Shown here piece by piece: positions 15,371 through 23,416 of a stretch of 64,000 nucleotides of DNA. Source of the DNA: an uncultured Eubacteriales bacterium. Lineage in GTDB: Bacteria > Bacillota > Clostridia > Oscillospirales > CAG-272. The translations under genes were made by a program, and so were the position numbers. The notes beneath the pieces were generated by a model. The model saw nothing but the letters and a program-made list of their open reading frames with translations. It made no database searches and was not told the DNA's origin. Each line of letters starts with the position of its first letter. The first letter of the stretch is position 1. The stretch covers positions 33,784 through 97,783 of the forward strand of contig CAKRNO010000005.1 in the NCBI GenBank assembly GCA_934371135.1, read 5' to 3'.

Positions 15371-17123
15371 TCTGTCCCTCCTCCCGTTTGATTCTGTCGA
15401 GGAAGTACATGACGTTCTCCCGTGCGAACGGATAGTGCGCGCGCTCCTGGTTCTGCCAGTAGCGGAGCAGGGTCGCCGGGTCCTTCGGGTCGCCGAGCGT
15501 CCCCGCCTGCAGGTTCTTGAGGTTCTTCTCCCACATCTCCTCGCGCTGCTGCTCGGGTCCCCCCGAGAGATCGACCGAGAACAGATACCCGTCGTCATAC
15601 CGGTACTGCCCCGAGGCGGGGTCGTATTCCAGGAAGTCGTAGCGCTGGAAGGTCGCGGGGTGCCGCACACCGAAGCAGTCGGTGTAGGTGATGCACCGCG
15701 GCTCGTCCGCGTAGGCGAGGTAGTGCTCGAAGATGAGGCGGTCGATCGCGGCGTACGCCATGTACTTCATGCGCCGCTTGGATTCCAGCCGCCCGGCTGC
15801 CTGCCGGATGCGGATCTGGCGCGAGTACCCGGATTCCGCCGTCGTGGTGTCCAGCCCCTGATAGGCGTCCGAGATACCGACGATGCGCTTTGCCTGGAGG
15901 TACAGCCGCTCCGCCTCGGCGATGTCCTGCGAGATGTCCGGGGTGGTATCCACCGTGCCGTAGTCCGCCGCGCTCTCGCCGGGGCGCAGACGGATGACCT
16001 GCCCGAACACGGCGTTGTTGAGCGTTACGGTCGCGTCCTCCGGCACGAGCGGCGTGACCCCCGAGCGCATGAGCTTCTGCATGATGCGGCTCTCCACCTT
16101 GTTGATGGCTTGCTGCTGCGGGCGGATGAACGCGCAGTCCGACTGCCCGAGCAGCTGCCCGGCACAGCTGGTATTGCGCCGTATCACGATGGGGAAATGC
16201 TTCGGCATATAGTACGGGATCCTCGTCCCGACCTCGCCGGCCTCCCCGCCCTCGCCGAAAGTAAGGGGGGTTTTGGCGGGAATGACCGATCCGTCCCCGA
16301 GCAGGATGTCGTGCGTGAGCACCTCCTCCGTCACGTCGCGCAGGGCGCGCTCCCGGTTGCCGCAGCGGCAGAGCGGGTCCGCCGCGCCGCAGCGCGGGCA
16401 ATAGAGCTCCTTGCGGCGGTAGTACCCCTCCATGTCGGAGAGCACCGCCCCGCCGGAGAAGACGAAGCGGGAGACCTCCCCCGCCTCGTCCCGCCAGAAG
16501 CACACGACCACGGTAACGGTCTCGTCCCCGGCGTCGCCCGCCCCCTCCGTTTCGGCGAGGCTCGCGACGGCGCGGCTCACCCCGTAGCGGCGCGTGAGCT
16601 CCTCACGGGTGGTGACGAAGCGCAGGAAGCAGTATTCCATGTCCTCGACCTCCGTGATGTGCGGCTGGGGGAAGAAATCGGTCGGCGAGAGACAGCTGAC
16701 GCGCACGCCGCCCCGTGCGCCGGCATCCTCGATGCCGCTGTCCCACTCCACGAGCCAGACGCTGCCGCCGTAAATATAGGTGTACCTTTCATCCATGTCG
16801 TTGTACGCCTCAAAGGGCAGTTCGTCCCGCACCTTGGCGCACAACCGCTCGATGCCGGTGGCGTTCCGGTCGTGCCGGAGGCTGTACCGCTTCGCCTCCG
16901 CCTTGGGGGCGGGGATGTCGGAGGAGATCTGGCTCTCCACGATCTCGTAGGTGATGTTCCGCACCGCCGAGGCGCGCTCGGTGCTGCCGTCGATCTCGTC
17001 GCTCCCCTTGTATTGCTCATAGTGTCTGCGGAGGGTATCGGTCACCTCCGCGAGATGGTTCTTCGCTCCCTCGTAGAGTTCGGAGAAGAAGTGAAGCCGG
17101 TCGGTTTGTTTGCTGATGGTCAT
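15288..17123 (-). CDS. Portal protein with an internal Cys4 zinc-ribbon-like insertion
   Basis: A 611-residue protein. Size, position after terminase and motifs (YDFLEYDPASGQY, RPQQQAINKVESRIMQKLM, IPYYMPKHFPIVI) fit P22-like portal rings. The N-terminus is helical with an EVTDTLRRHYEQYKGSDE stretch; a long stem helix follows at 360-460. Cys242, Cys245, Cys252 and Cys254 (CPRCGAADPLCRCG) would form a small zinc-binding knuckle, not a standard part of portal proteins. RBS AAAGGA; the start overlaps the end of the large terminase gene by 4 bp. Confidence 0.82.
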   Translation of the reverse strand: MTISKQTDRLHFFSELYEGAKNHLAEVTDTLRRHYEQYKGSDEIDGSTERASAVRNITYEIVESQISSDIPAPKAEAKRYSLRHDRNATGIERLCAKVRDELPFEAYNDMDERYTYIYGGSVWLVEWDSGIEDAGARGGVRVSCLSPTDFFPQPHITEVEDMEYCFLRFVTTREELTRRYGVSRAVASLAETEGAGDAGDETVTVVVCFWRDEAGEVSRFVFSGGAVLSDMEGYYRRKELYCPRCGAADPLCRCGNRERALRDVTEEVLTHDILLGDGSVIPAKTPLTFGEGGEAGEVGTRIPYYMPKHFPIVIRRNTSCAGQLLGQSDCAFIRPQQQAINKVESRIMQKLMRSGVTPLVPEDATVTLNNAVFGQVIRLRPGESAADYGTVDTTPDISQDIAEAERLYLQAKRIVGISDAYQGLDTTTAESGYSRQIRIRQAAGRLESKRRMKYMAYAAIDRLIFEHYLAYADEPRCITYTDCFGVRHPATFQRYDFLEYDPASGQYRYDDGYLFSVDLSGGPEQQREEMWEKNLKNLQAGTLGDPKDPATLLRYWQNQERAHYPFARENVMYFLDRIKREEGQNGTEADTGLAAKGGGDPCEIGDAAGQA

Positions 17124-18499
17124 AGGCTATCCTTTCCCGGGCAGATCGGAGTGCCGTAGCGGCGGCGCAGGTATTCTCGCTCCTCCTCCCCTGCCCGTTC
17201 GTAGTCCTCCAGAAGGTCCGCGTGCCACAGGGTCGCGGCAGCCGCGGGCGGCGGTGACGGACGGCTGTAGTAGATGGCGAAGCCGCGGAGGGCATCGGGT
17301 GCGTGGGTGATTTCGTGTGGCTCCGTTTTCGTGTCGGTCGGCCGCAACGGGTCTGTCTGCAAAAGCGGCAGGCACCGGATGATCTCGGTGCAGGTCCTGA
17401 AAATGTGCAGACGCGGCGTTCCGTCGGCGCGGAGCCGTAAGAGCTCCTTGACCGAGAGCCAGCCGGTCTCCCGGTCGTTCGCGGTCTTGGTGAAGCGTAC
17501 CCCGTTCTCCTCGAAAAGCAACGCCTTGCTCCGTCCGCTCTCCTGACTGCGCGCCCAGAGGTCGGGCGGGGCGAGGGTGGCATAAATGTGCTCGTCGCGG
17601 GGGGTCGCCGCGAGAATCCTCTCGGCGGCGCGGGATACAATGAGGTCGGATTCACACACCTCGCGGTAGAGGTAGGCGTTGCGGTCGTCATCGACCGCGA
17701 TCCAGAGGCACGCGAGGCGGTCGAGCCCGTAGTCGATGGTGCGGTACCGCCGCCAGTGCGCGGGGATCGGGAACGGGTCGCAGGTGTGTATCTCATAGGA
17801 GAACTCCCCGAAATACTGCCCGTCAAAGATGTTCCAGTCCCCGAGGAGCAGCGCCCGCCGCTCCCTTTCCGGGAGGGCGAGCAGCCGCTCGCGGTAGGCG
17901 GGGTCGGCGCCGAGGAGAAAGCGGTTGTCCTCCAGCTTTGCCGGCAGGAAGATGCGGCTCCCGCCCCGTGCGGGCGTGAATTCCGTGTTCGGCGGCGACG
18001 GGTCGATGAAGCGCGCCTTGACCCACCCGTGCCCCACGCCGCCCGGGTTGGTCGAGGACTTCACCTGCTTCGGATAACGGTTGGCGCCACGCACGCGGGA
18101 CATCAGGTAAAGGTACTGAAACTCGGTGAAATGGGTCAGCTCGTCGAAGCGGATGATATCGTATTCCGCCGATTGATACTGGAACACATCGTTCTCGGTC
18201 GCGCAGTAGCCGAAGTCGATGAGGCTCCCGTTCGGGAACCTGCCGGTGTGCCCGGTCGCGTGATAGGTATAGACGCTTTTCGGGTACAGAGCGAGGCTCT
18301 CGCGGATGAGCGACTTTTCGAGCTCGGGGAAGGTGCGTCGCAGTATCAGCTGTTTGGATGCGGGGTGCGTCAGGGCGAAAAGGAAGGCGTCGATGAGTTG
18401 CCCGCGGGATTTGCCGCCCCCGGCTGCCCCGCCGAACAGTACCTCGGTGGCGCCCGCGTCGAGAAACGCTTTCTGCCGCCGTGTGACCGTCAGTCTCAT
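17120..18499 (-). CDS. terL: Terminase large subunit (ATPase-nuclease)
   Basis: A 459-residue DNA-packaging motor. The Walker A site is FGGAAGGGKS at about 22-31. A Walker B-like DIIRFDELTHF and a coupling motif (SSTNPGG) follow. The C-terminal RNase H-fold nuclease shows a first catalytic Asp in TIDYGLD, a second acidic site in the middle, and a last one in HAPDALRGF. All parts of a functional terminase are present in one open frame. The ATG overlaps the small-subunit stop (ATGA), and RBS GGAGGTC lies inside the upstream gene. Confidence 0.92.
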   Translation of the reverse strand: MRLTVTRRQKAFLDAGATEVLFGGAAGGGKSRGQLIDAFLFALTHPASKQLILRRTFPELEKSLIRESLALYPKSVYTYHATGHTGRFPNGSLIDFGYCATENDVFQYQSAEYDIIRFDELTHFTEFQYLYLMSRVRGANRYPKQVKSSTNPGGVGHGWVKARFIDPSPPNTEFTPARGGSRIFLPAKLEDNRFLLGADPAYRERLLALPERERRALLLGDWNIFDGQYFGEFSYEIHTCDPFPIPAHWRRYRTIDYGLDRLACLWIAVDDDRNAYLYREVCESDLIVSRAAERILAATPRDEHIYATLAPPDLWARSQESGRSKALLFEENGVRFTKTANDRETGWLSVKELLRLRADGTPRLHIFRTCTEIIRCLPLLQTDPLRPTDTKTEPHEITHAPDALRGFAIYYSRPSPPPAAAATLWHADLLEDYERAGEEEREYLRRRYGTPICPGKDSL

Positions 18500-18783
18500 T
18501 CGATGACCTCCACCGAGACGGTGAAGGTGCCGCTCTCGTCGCCGGGGCAGATCTCCCCGAGGAGAAATTTGCAGAAGGACGGGTCATACCGCTTTGTCAG
18601 CCCGCCGACGATGAGACGCGCCTTCTGCCGTTCCCGGCATTCGTCCCATGCGCGGGCAAACGCTTCGTTTGTCTGCCGCCATTGCTGCATCTCCCCGAGG
18701 GTGACTCCGATCCGCTCGGCGAACCCCGCGAAAGTCGGGAAGTCAGCGCCGTCCGAGCCCTCATTTTTAAAATAATCGAGCAT
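18496..18783 (-). CDS. terS: Terminase small subunit-like DNA-binding protein
   Basis: A 95-residue protein with a helix-turn-helix-like segment (TFAGFAERIGVTLGEMQQW) and helices rich in Arg (AWDECRERQKARLI), as expected for a small terminase that recognises the packaging site. The next gene is the large subunit. The start shown is ATG 18783, but GGAGGAGGG lies about 30 nt further upstream and the frame stays open through plausible residues (SPGYERQM) with no ATG, GTG or TTG. The true start may be a rare codon or lost by mutation. Confidence 0.65.
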   Translation of the reverse strand: MLDYFKNEGSDGADFPTFAGFAERIGVTLGEMQQWRQTNEAFARAWDECRERQKARLIVGGLTKRYDPSFCKFLLGEICPGDESGTFTVSVEVIE

Positions 18784-18863
18784 TTGCCGCTCATAGCCGG
18801 GGCTGTCCGTCGTGTCTCCCTCCTCCCGTGTCCTTTTCGCGATGCACCCCGCATCACATCTCT

Positions 18864-18892
18864 ATTGTAGAGGGGCGGCACTTGCCGTTGGG
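18864..18892 (-). promoter_or_regulatory. Candidate prophage late promoter with palindrome
   Basis: Minus strand -10 TACAAT (18869-18864). The -35 position (CCCAAC) is poor. A palindrome CGGCA-CT-TGCCG occupies the spacer (18876-18887), which may be an activator or repressor site. Confidence 0.35.
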
Positions 18893-18977
18893 CTCATTCC
18901 GGGAAAAACCGATCAGGTGAAGCCCGGCGCCTCGTCGCCGCCCGTCGGCACACCCTGCCGAAAGGTGAAAAGCAGCG

Positions 18978-19016
18978 GCGGGGCGCCCCGTTTTCCGGGC
19001 GCCCCGCTGTTTTTAT
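18978..19016 (+). terminator. GC-rich terminator at the prophage edge
   Basis: GCGGGGCGCCC (18978-18988) and GGGCGCCCCGC (18997-19007) followed by TGTTTTTA. Confidence 0.7.
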
Positions 19017-19210
19017 GTCGTTCGACTCTTTTCGCCGTGCGGCGACAGAAAAGCACCGTTTCCCGACCGTCCGCATCCGCTTTTGCGATGGGATGCCGTC
19101 GCATCGGTCGCATGATTTTGCCGGTGGAGAATGAAAATCTCCCGCCGCGCCGGTGGTGCTTCCGTTTCGGGCATAGCCCTGGTGCTCGTTTGACAATTGC
19201 TCGTAGTTAT

Positions 19211-19354
19211 GCCTCCCATGTGTAAGGAGAGCCACCGAAATCCTTTCGGTGAACGGATTTCAGCGTGCGACAAGCAGGAAAACCTTGTCCTCGGGGCGGC
19301 GACGACTGTTGTCGCACCGAGGGCTTGGGTGCCTCTGCGGTCATGCTTTCTCCC
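19211..19354. repeat. Direct repeat copy A (144 bp)
   Basis: Shares all but about ten bases with 19402-19545, at a 191-bp period. Contains a GAAATCC...GGATTTC hairpin and a CGACGACTG-type short palindrome. Confidence 0.8.
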
Positions 19355-19401
19355 GTTCTTTCCTTATCCCCGGACTGGTTTGTCAGGATGACGCAATCCT
19401 A

Positions 19402-19545
19402 GCCTCCCCTGTGTAAGGAGAGCCGCTGAAATCCTTTCGGTGAACGGATTTCAGCGTGCGACAAGCTGGAAAACCTTGTCCTCGGGGCGGCGACGACTGT
19501 CGTCGCACCGGGGGCTTGGTTGCCTGCGCGGTCATGCTTTCTCCC
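19402..19545. repeat. Direct repeat copy B (144 bp)
   Basis: Second copy of the unit at 19211. It begins GCCTCCCCTGTGTAAGGAG, which is inverted relative to the end at 19648-19669. Confidence 0.8.
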
Positions 19546-19669
19546 TCCCACCTGTTTGCGTAGCGAGACGGAGGGACTGTCGTTCTCCCGCCCTTACCCA
19601 TTCTGCCTTTTTCCCCTTTTACAATCCCTCAGTCGCCTCTGGCGACAGCTCCCTTTACACAAGGGAGCC
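19402..19669. mobile_element. Putative MITE-like element with imperfect terminal inverted repeats
   Basis: The left end GCCTCCCCTGTGTAAGGAG and the right end (reverse complement GGCTCCCTTGTGTAAAGGGA, 19648-19669) are inverted copies with a few mismatches. No ORF lies between them. The inner right side carries a GTCGCC/GGCGAC hairpin. Confidence 0.45.
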
Positions 19670-19780
19670 TTTCTCATTTTTCCTTTTCTTCTCTCTTTTG
19701 ACCTCCTTGTTCTCCACCCCGTTCGGCAGCCTACCTCTTTTCTTTTATGCAACTATCGTGTGGTTTCGGTCTTACAAACA

Positions 19781-19808
19781 AAAAAGGCTGTCCGGAGACA
19801 GCCTTTTT
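19781..19808 (-). terminator. Terminator of the esterase-like gene
   Basis: AAAAAGGCTGTC-CGGA-GACAGCCTTTTT; T tracts on both sides. Confidence 0.85.
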
Positions 19809-19842
19809 CTATGAAGCTTCAAACCGCCCCGCGGGCGGGTGT

Positions 19843-21165
19843 TCAGGCGCGCGTCGCCTCGACGCGGTAGAACGCGAGGATGGGGATCTGCGTGCCGCCG
19901 TCCACCATGTAGTAGGGCTCCTCCACCCGGTCCATCGCGCTGACGTACACCCGCCCCGTGACCGGCCGCGCGAGCGTCAGTGTCACGCGCTCGCACGCGC
20001 AAGTATAAGAGAGGAGAGCTGCCTCGCCCTCGTCGTCCGTGACGCGGATCGGGAGCTTGTCGGGCGCGAGCCCGAAGGTGACGAGCGTATGAAGGTGCGC
20101 AAACGTGAGCTCGACCTCGGTGTCCGAGAGCAGCCGCGCCCCGGTGAGGTCGGCGGCGTCGTAGTCTGCCCCCCACCCGTACAGGTGCCCGAGGGCGAGC
20201 CGCCCGACGCGCTCTCCGACGGCGGCGTTCGTGATGGGGGCGTTATGGATGCCGTCGCTCATGACGGAGTCGGAGGCGGTCGTCACATAGACGTTTCCGA
20301 GGCGGTGCGCCGCCTGCCGCTCTGCCTCCCGTACCGCGCCCCAGCTCGCCTGGCGGTCGGGCGCCTTGTTGCCGTCGATGTGGCGGTTGATCTGCACGAG
20401 CAGAATCGGCAGCTCCGGATCCCGGAAGTCCTCCCGCAGGTGTGCGATGAGGGATTGCAGCTTATCGAAATACAGGTGACCGAAGCCGTCCATCGCCTCG
20501 GCGCAGCCCTGGTACCAGATGACCCCGCGGATGCCGATGTGCCCGTTCCCGACCGTCTCGCGCATCCCGCGGTACAGGTTCCCGACCTCCTCGGGGAGCC
20601 ACTGGCGGATCTGCGAGCCGGAGACCGCCGTCGGGATGAGCCCGATCGGATAGCCGAGCACCCGGGCGAGGGTCTTTGCAAAGGACAGCCACGGGTTGTG
20701 CCGGTCGCGCACAGTGTCGAAGGGGTGTGTCGCGAGATCCCACTCGCGCGCGTCGCGGTAGACGTGCACGCGCAGGTCAGGCGTTTCGGTGATGTAGCCG
20801 CGCCCGACGCCGGCGGCGTTCGACTGCCCCGCGATGAGATAATTGTCGCCGACCCCGATGTGGTGCCGCGCCTCCCACTGCTTGGCGGAGAGCGGCGGGG
20901 TGACCTCGGTCGCACTGCTCCGCAGCTCGATGCGGTAGAGCCCCCCGACCGGCAGGCGGAGCGTCACCGAAAATGTACCGTCCGCGGCGGTGGCTCTCTG
21001 CCACCCGACCACGGGCGCCATATCGTCCTCGGAGAGTGCCCCGACGAGGATCACGGCGCTCTCCGCATCCCCCTCGTCGTAGGTGCCCGTGACGGTCACG
21101 TCGGCGTATCCACCCCTCTGCTGCAGGATCTCCCAGTTCTTCGGCGCGTTTGTAAATGTAACCAT
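19843..21165 (-). CDS. Sialate O-acetylesterase-like (SASA/SGNH) protein
   Basis: A 440-residue protein without a signal peptide. Residues 1-105 form an N-terminal beta-sandwich (NAPKNWEILQQRGGYADVTV, then GGLYRIELRSS). Residues about 108-330 are the SGNH hydrolase core: nucleophile in AGQSNAAG, IWYQGCAEA as the Gly/Trp block, and SDGIHNAP as the Asp-His pair near 315-325. The catalytic residues all look intact. The family removes O-acetyl groups from sialic acid or other glycans. A very strong RBS (GGAGGT) lies 8 nt before ATG. It shares strand with the prophage late genes but is separated by 1 kb of repeats, so it may be a phage receptor-modifying enzyme or a host gene. Intracellular location is implied by the missing signal. 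Confidence 0.8.
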   Translation of the reverse strand: MVTFTNAPKNWEILQQRGGYADVTVTGTYDEGDAESAVILVGALSEDDMAPVVGWQRATAADGTFSVTLRLPVGGLYRIELRSSATEVTPPLSAKQWEARHHIGVGDNYLIAGQSNAAGVGRGYITETPDLRVHVYRDAREWDLATHPFDTVRDRHNPWLSFAKTLARVLGYPIGLIPTAVSGSQIRQWLPEEVGNLYRGMRETVGNGHIGIRGVIWYQGCAEAMDGFGHLYFDKLQSLIAHLREDFRDPELPILLVQINRHIDGNKAPDRQASWGAVREAERQAAHRLGNVYVTTASDSVMSDGIHNAPITNAAVGERVGRLALGHLYGWGADYDAADLTGARLLSDTEVELTFAHLHTLVTFGLAPDKLPIRVTDDEGEAALLSYTCACERVTLTLARPVTGRVYVSAMDRVEEPYYMVDGGTQIPILAFYRVEATRA

Positions 21166-21216
21166 ATTATTACCTCCGCAAGTTTTCTCGGCACATCCTT
21201 GCCGTCTTTATTGCAA

Positions 21217-21243
21217 AAACAGGGGTGCGATGCACCCCTGTTT
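21217..21243 (-). terminator. Terminator of the exonuclease gene
   Basis: AAACAGGGGTGC-GA-TGCACCCCTGTTT; on the minus strand five T follow, and the stem overlaps the stop codon. Confidence 0.8.
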
Positions 21244-22232
21244 CAGGCTTCGGTCCCTCCGGTGCCCGCCGATGCCTTTGCCGCGGGGCGGCGACGACGG
21301 CGGCGACGCGGGCGCGCTTTTTTCTCGGCTTCCCCCTCTGCGAGGCGGCGCCGATAGGTCGCGATATTTTCTTCATCCGCCTCGACCACACTCTTGTGCA
21401 GGCGGAGCGTCTCGTTGAAGTTGTGCTGCAGCTTCGCCGTGAGCATCATCTCACCGTGCGTCTTGCAGGTCATGAGGCAGGAGTATTTCTGTCCCTTGGA
21501 GTGCAGCAGCTTGGTTGTCTCGCAGGCGGCGCCGCAGAGCGGGCAGACCGGGTGAGAGATGGCGGGATGCGCGAGCAGAGCTTTGAGGTCGTCGTATCCC
21601 TTGTCCCCGGCGTCCGCGTTACCGATATCCGTCTCCTCGAGGAACTGCCCGCGGCGGGCGGTATAGGAGGCGATACCGGCGGCGAGGTCGAGCTTTGCCG
21701 CGACCTGCGCCGTGAAGTAGGCGTCGTTGAGCGCGTCATGGGCGGGCAGGGTCTGCTCGATTCCGAAGTGCTCCATCGCGTATTCGAGCGAGCGCTGGCG
21801 GTTGACACCGTCGGTCTGCTGATTGAAGATGGGTTGCAGGTCGTAGATGCGGTCGAGCCAGGAGGTGTCCGCGCCGAGCACACGCAGATTGTCCTTCAGC
21901 ATCGGGATGTCGTCGGGTCCCCAGGTCAGGAAGGCGAAATCCTCCCCGCACCAACGGTGGAAGTTCTCTGCCGCCTCCCGGAGCGGCACGCCCCCGTCCA
22001 TCATGTCCTGCGTAATGCCGGTCAGGTCGCGCACATGGCGATGGATACGGGTAAAGTACTGCGGGCGTACAATGACGCTGTAACTGCCGCAGATGCGCAT
22101 TTTTTCGCTTAATTTGACGGCACCGATCTGGATCACCTCGCCGCGCAGGCGCGCCCCGAGGCGCTTCTGCACTGCCTGCAGCTTTTCGGCGTATGCCTGA
22201 TTCCATTCCAGGTCCAGTGAGATATAATACAT
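21243..22232 (-). CDS. DnaQ/ERI1-like 3'-5' exonuclease with zinc motif and Arg-rich tail
   Basis: A 329-residue protein. Residues 1-190 are a DEDDh exonuclease domain: Asp7 and Glu9 in SLDLEWN, GEVIQIGAVKLS, an Asp in FLTWGPDDI, and His/Asp in PAHDALNDAY. Domain order resembles KapD/ERI1-like RNA-directed enzymes rather than the polymerase proofreading subunit. Residues about 235-275 have a Cys4-like element (CPLCGAAC and CLMTCKTHG). Residues 290-329 are very basic (RPRRRRRRRPAAK), likely nucleic-acid contacting. Single gene with its own promoter and terminator. It probably trims RNA or DNA 3' ends; the natural substrate is not evident. Confidence 0.82.
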   Translation of the reverse strand: MYYISLDLEWNQAYAEKLQAVQKRLGARLRGEVIQIGAVKLSEKMRICGSYSVIVRPQYFTRIHRHVRDLTGITQDMMDGGVPLREAAENFHRWCGEDFAFLTWGPDDIPMLKDNLRVLGADTSWLDRIYDLQPIFNQQTDGVNRQRSLEYAMEHFGIEQTLPAHDALNDAYFTAQVAAKLDLAAGIASYTARRGQFLEETDIGNADAGDKGYDDLKALLAHPAISHPVCPLCGAACETTKLLHSKGQKYSCLMTCKTHGEMMLTAKLQHNFNETLRLHKSVVEADEENIATYRRRLAEGEAEKKARPRRRRRRRPAAKASAGTGGTEA

Positions 22233-22290
22233 TCTGTCAGTCGCTTTCCGCCGCGAACGCGGCTGGTCTTCCTCATTTTACACAAAGTGC

Positions 22291-22320
22291 ATTATACACC
22301 ATCCGCCCCGCCCTCGTCAA
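22291..22320 (-). promoter_or_regulatory. Promoter of the exonuclease gene
   Basis: TTGACG (22320-22315), 18-bp spacer, TATAAT (22296-22291) on the minus strand. Confidence 0.7.
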
Positions 22321-22445
22321 GGGTGTCCTTGTGAAACTTCGCGCCGCGCCCCCGCGCGTCGCCCCTCCGCGTTTTCCGTCCCCTCTGCCCCCGCCCCGTG
22401 TGCGCCGCGCGGGCGCGCCTTCACAGTCCGTTCAAAGAAAAAACA

Positions 22446-22474
22446 TTGATTTTATATGCCTCGCGTGGTACAAT
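22446..22474 (+). promoter_or_regulatory. Promoter of the DUF5685 operon
   Basis: TTGATT (22446-22451), 17-bp spacer, TACAAT (22469-22474). Extended match TTGATTTTA...GTGGTACAAT recurs near 35.8 and 36.0 kb. Confidence 0.75.
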
Positions 22475-22508
22475 ATACTGCAACTGATACTGTGGAGGAG
22501 TGTGCCTC

Positions 22509-23399
22509 ATGTTCGGCTATGTACGACCCTACCGCCCGAGCGTGACGCTCGGCGACTACGAGTTCTATCGTTCGGTCTACTGCGGGATCTGCCGCGCGAT
22601 GAAAAAACAGACCGGGTACCTGTCCTCCATGACGCTGAATTACGACATGGTGTTCCTCGCTCTCGCGCGGCTCATCGTCGGCGACCGCACCATTTCCATC
22701 CACCCGCACCGCTGTGCCGTCCACCCCGTGAAGCCACGCGCCATGGTGGTGGATAACCCCGCGACGGATTACGCCGCGAGGGCGACCGTCCTGCTCGCCT
22801 ACCGCAAGATGGCGGACGACGTCGCCGACGGGCGCTTTCTCGGTAAAGTGCCGCCCGCCGTGGCAAAGGCGATGCTCTCCCGCGCCAAAAAGCGCGCCGG
22901 TCTGCCGGCGCTCGACCGCGAGATCGAAGCGTGTCTGACCTCCCTCTCGGAGATGGAGCGCGACCGGGTCGCGTCGATCGACCGCCCCGCCGAGGCGTTC
23001 GGGCGGCTGCTCGGCAGCATCTTCGCCTACGATGCCCCCGCCCCCTGTCAGGACGCGCTCCGCGCGACCGGGGACGCCGTCGGCAGGTTCATCTACTGTG
23101 CCGACGCCGCCGAGGACTTCCCGCGCGACGTCCGCTCCGGCTCCTACAACCCGTATGTACTGACCTACGGGGACACGCTCTCGGAGGATGCGAGGACGGA
23201 TATCCGCGCCGCGCTCATCAATACGCTTGCCGCCGCCGAGGGGGCGTTCCGCTCCCTGCCGCTCGAGGGCGCAGGCGCCGCCGCCCGGCTGTTCCTGAAC
23301 ATTCTGTACGAGGGGCTGCCCCACCGGGTGGATTTTCTGCTCCCGGGCGCGCCCACCGGCAAACATAAGCTCACCCCATACGACGGCGTTCTGCCGTAA
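22509..23399 (+). CDS. DUF5685 family protein
   Basis: A 296-residue protein. The start ATG 22509 follows GGAGGAG by 8 nt. The N-terminus FGYVRPYRP and the Cys-containing YRSVYCGICRAMKK are hallmarks of this Firmicutes family of unknown function. The rest is helical with several Asp-rich helices (AYRKMADDVADG, YCADAAEDFPRD), reminiscent of all-alpha isoprenoid-synthase-like folds; a true DDxxD motif is not visible. First of an operon with a J-like protein and a membrane protein, an arrangement I have seen repeated in clostridia, suggesting a joint envelope or folding role. Confidence 0.78.
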   Translation: MFGYVRPYRPSVTLGDYEFYRSVYCGICRAMKKQTGYLSSMTLNYDMVFLALARLIVGDRTISIHPHRCAVHPVKPRAMVVDNPATDYAARATVLLAYRKMADDVADGRFLGKVPPAVAKAMLSRAKKRAGLPALDREIEACLTSLSEMERDRVASIDRPAEAFGRLLGSIFAYDAPAPCQDALRATGDAVGRFIYCADAAEDFPRDVRSGSYNPYVLTYGDTLSEDARTDIRAALINTLAAAEGAFRSLPLEGAGAAARLFLNILYEGLPHRVDFLLPGAPTGKHKLTPYDGVLP

Positions 23400-23416
23400 C
23401 CCCAAGGAGGAAATGT

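Larger units (their letters stand above)
4710..18783. mobile_element. Compact prophage-like element (regulation, packaging and head genes only)
   Basis: Contents in order: CI-like repressor, divergent early genes, three membrane or secreted proteins, a large virion protein, adaptor, major capsid, decoration-like, scaffold-like, internal proteins, portal and terminase subunits. Late genes are all on the minus strand with overlaps or short gaps. G+C matches the host, so it is old or host-adapted. No integrase, attachment repeat, tail, replication or lysis gene is visible. The outer limits given are those of the first and last phage-type genes, not proven ends. Confidence 0.75.
18784..19842. other. 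Gene-free 1 kb: prophage edge, terminators and nested repeats
   Basis: I see no coding gene. The stretch holds a candidate late promoter (18864-18887), a strong terminator (18978-19016), two direct repeats (19211-19354 and 19402-19545), an inverted-repeat end (19625-19669), a T/C-rich run, and the terminator of the esterase gene (19781-19808). Confidence 0.6.

Noticed and set aside
19211..19545. CRISPR-like or tandem array
   Set aside because: Only two long copies with one interval; the ends are inverted-repeat type.
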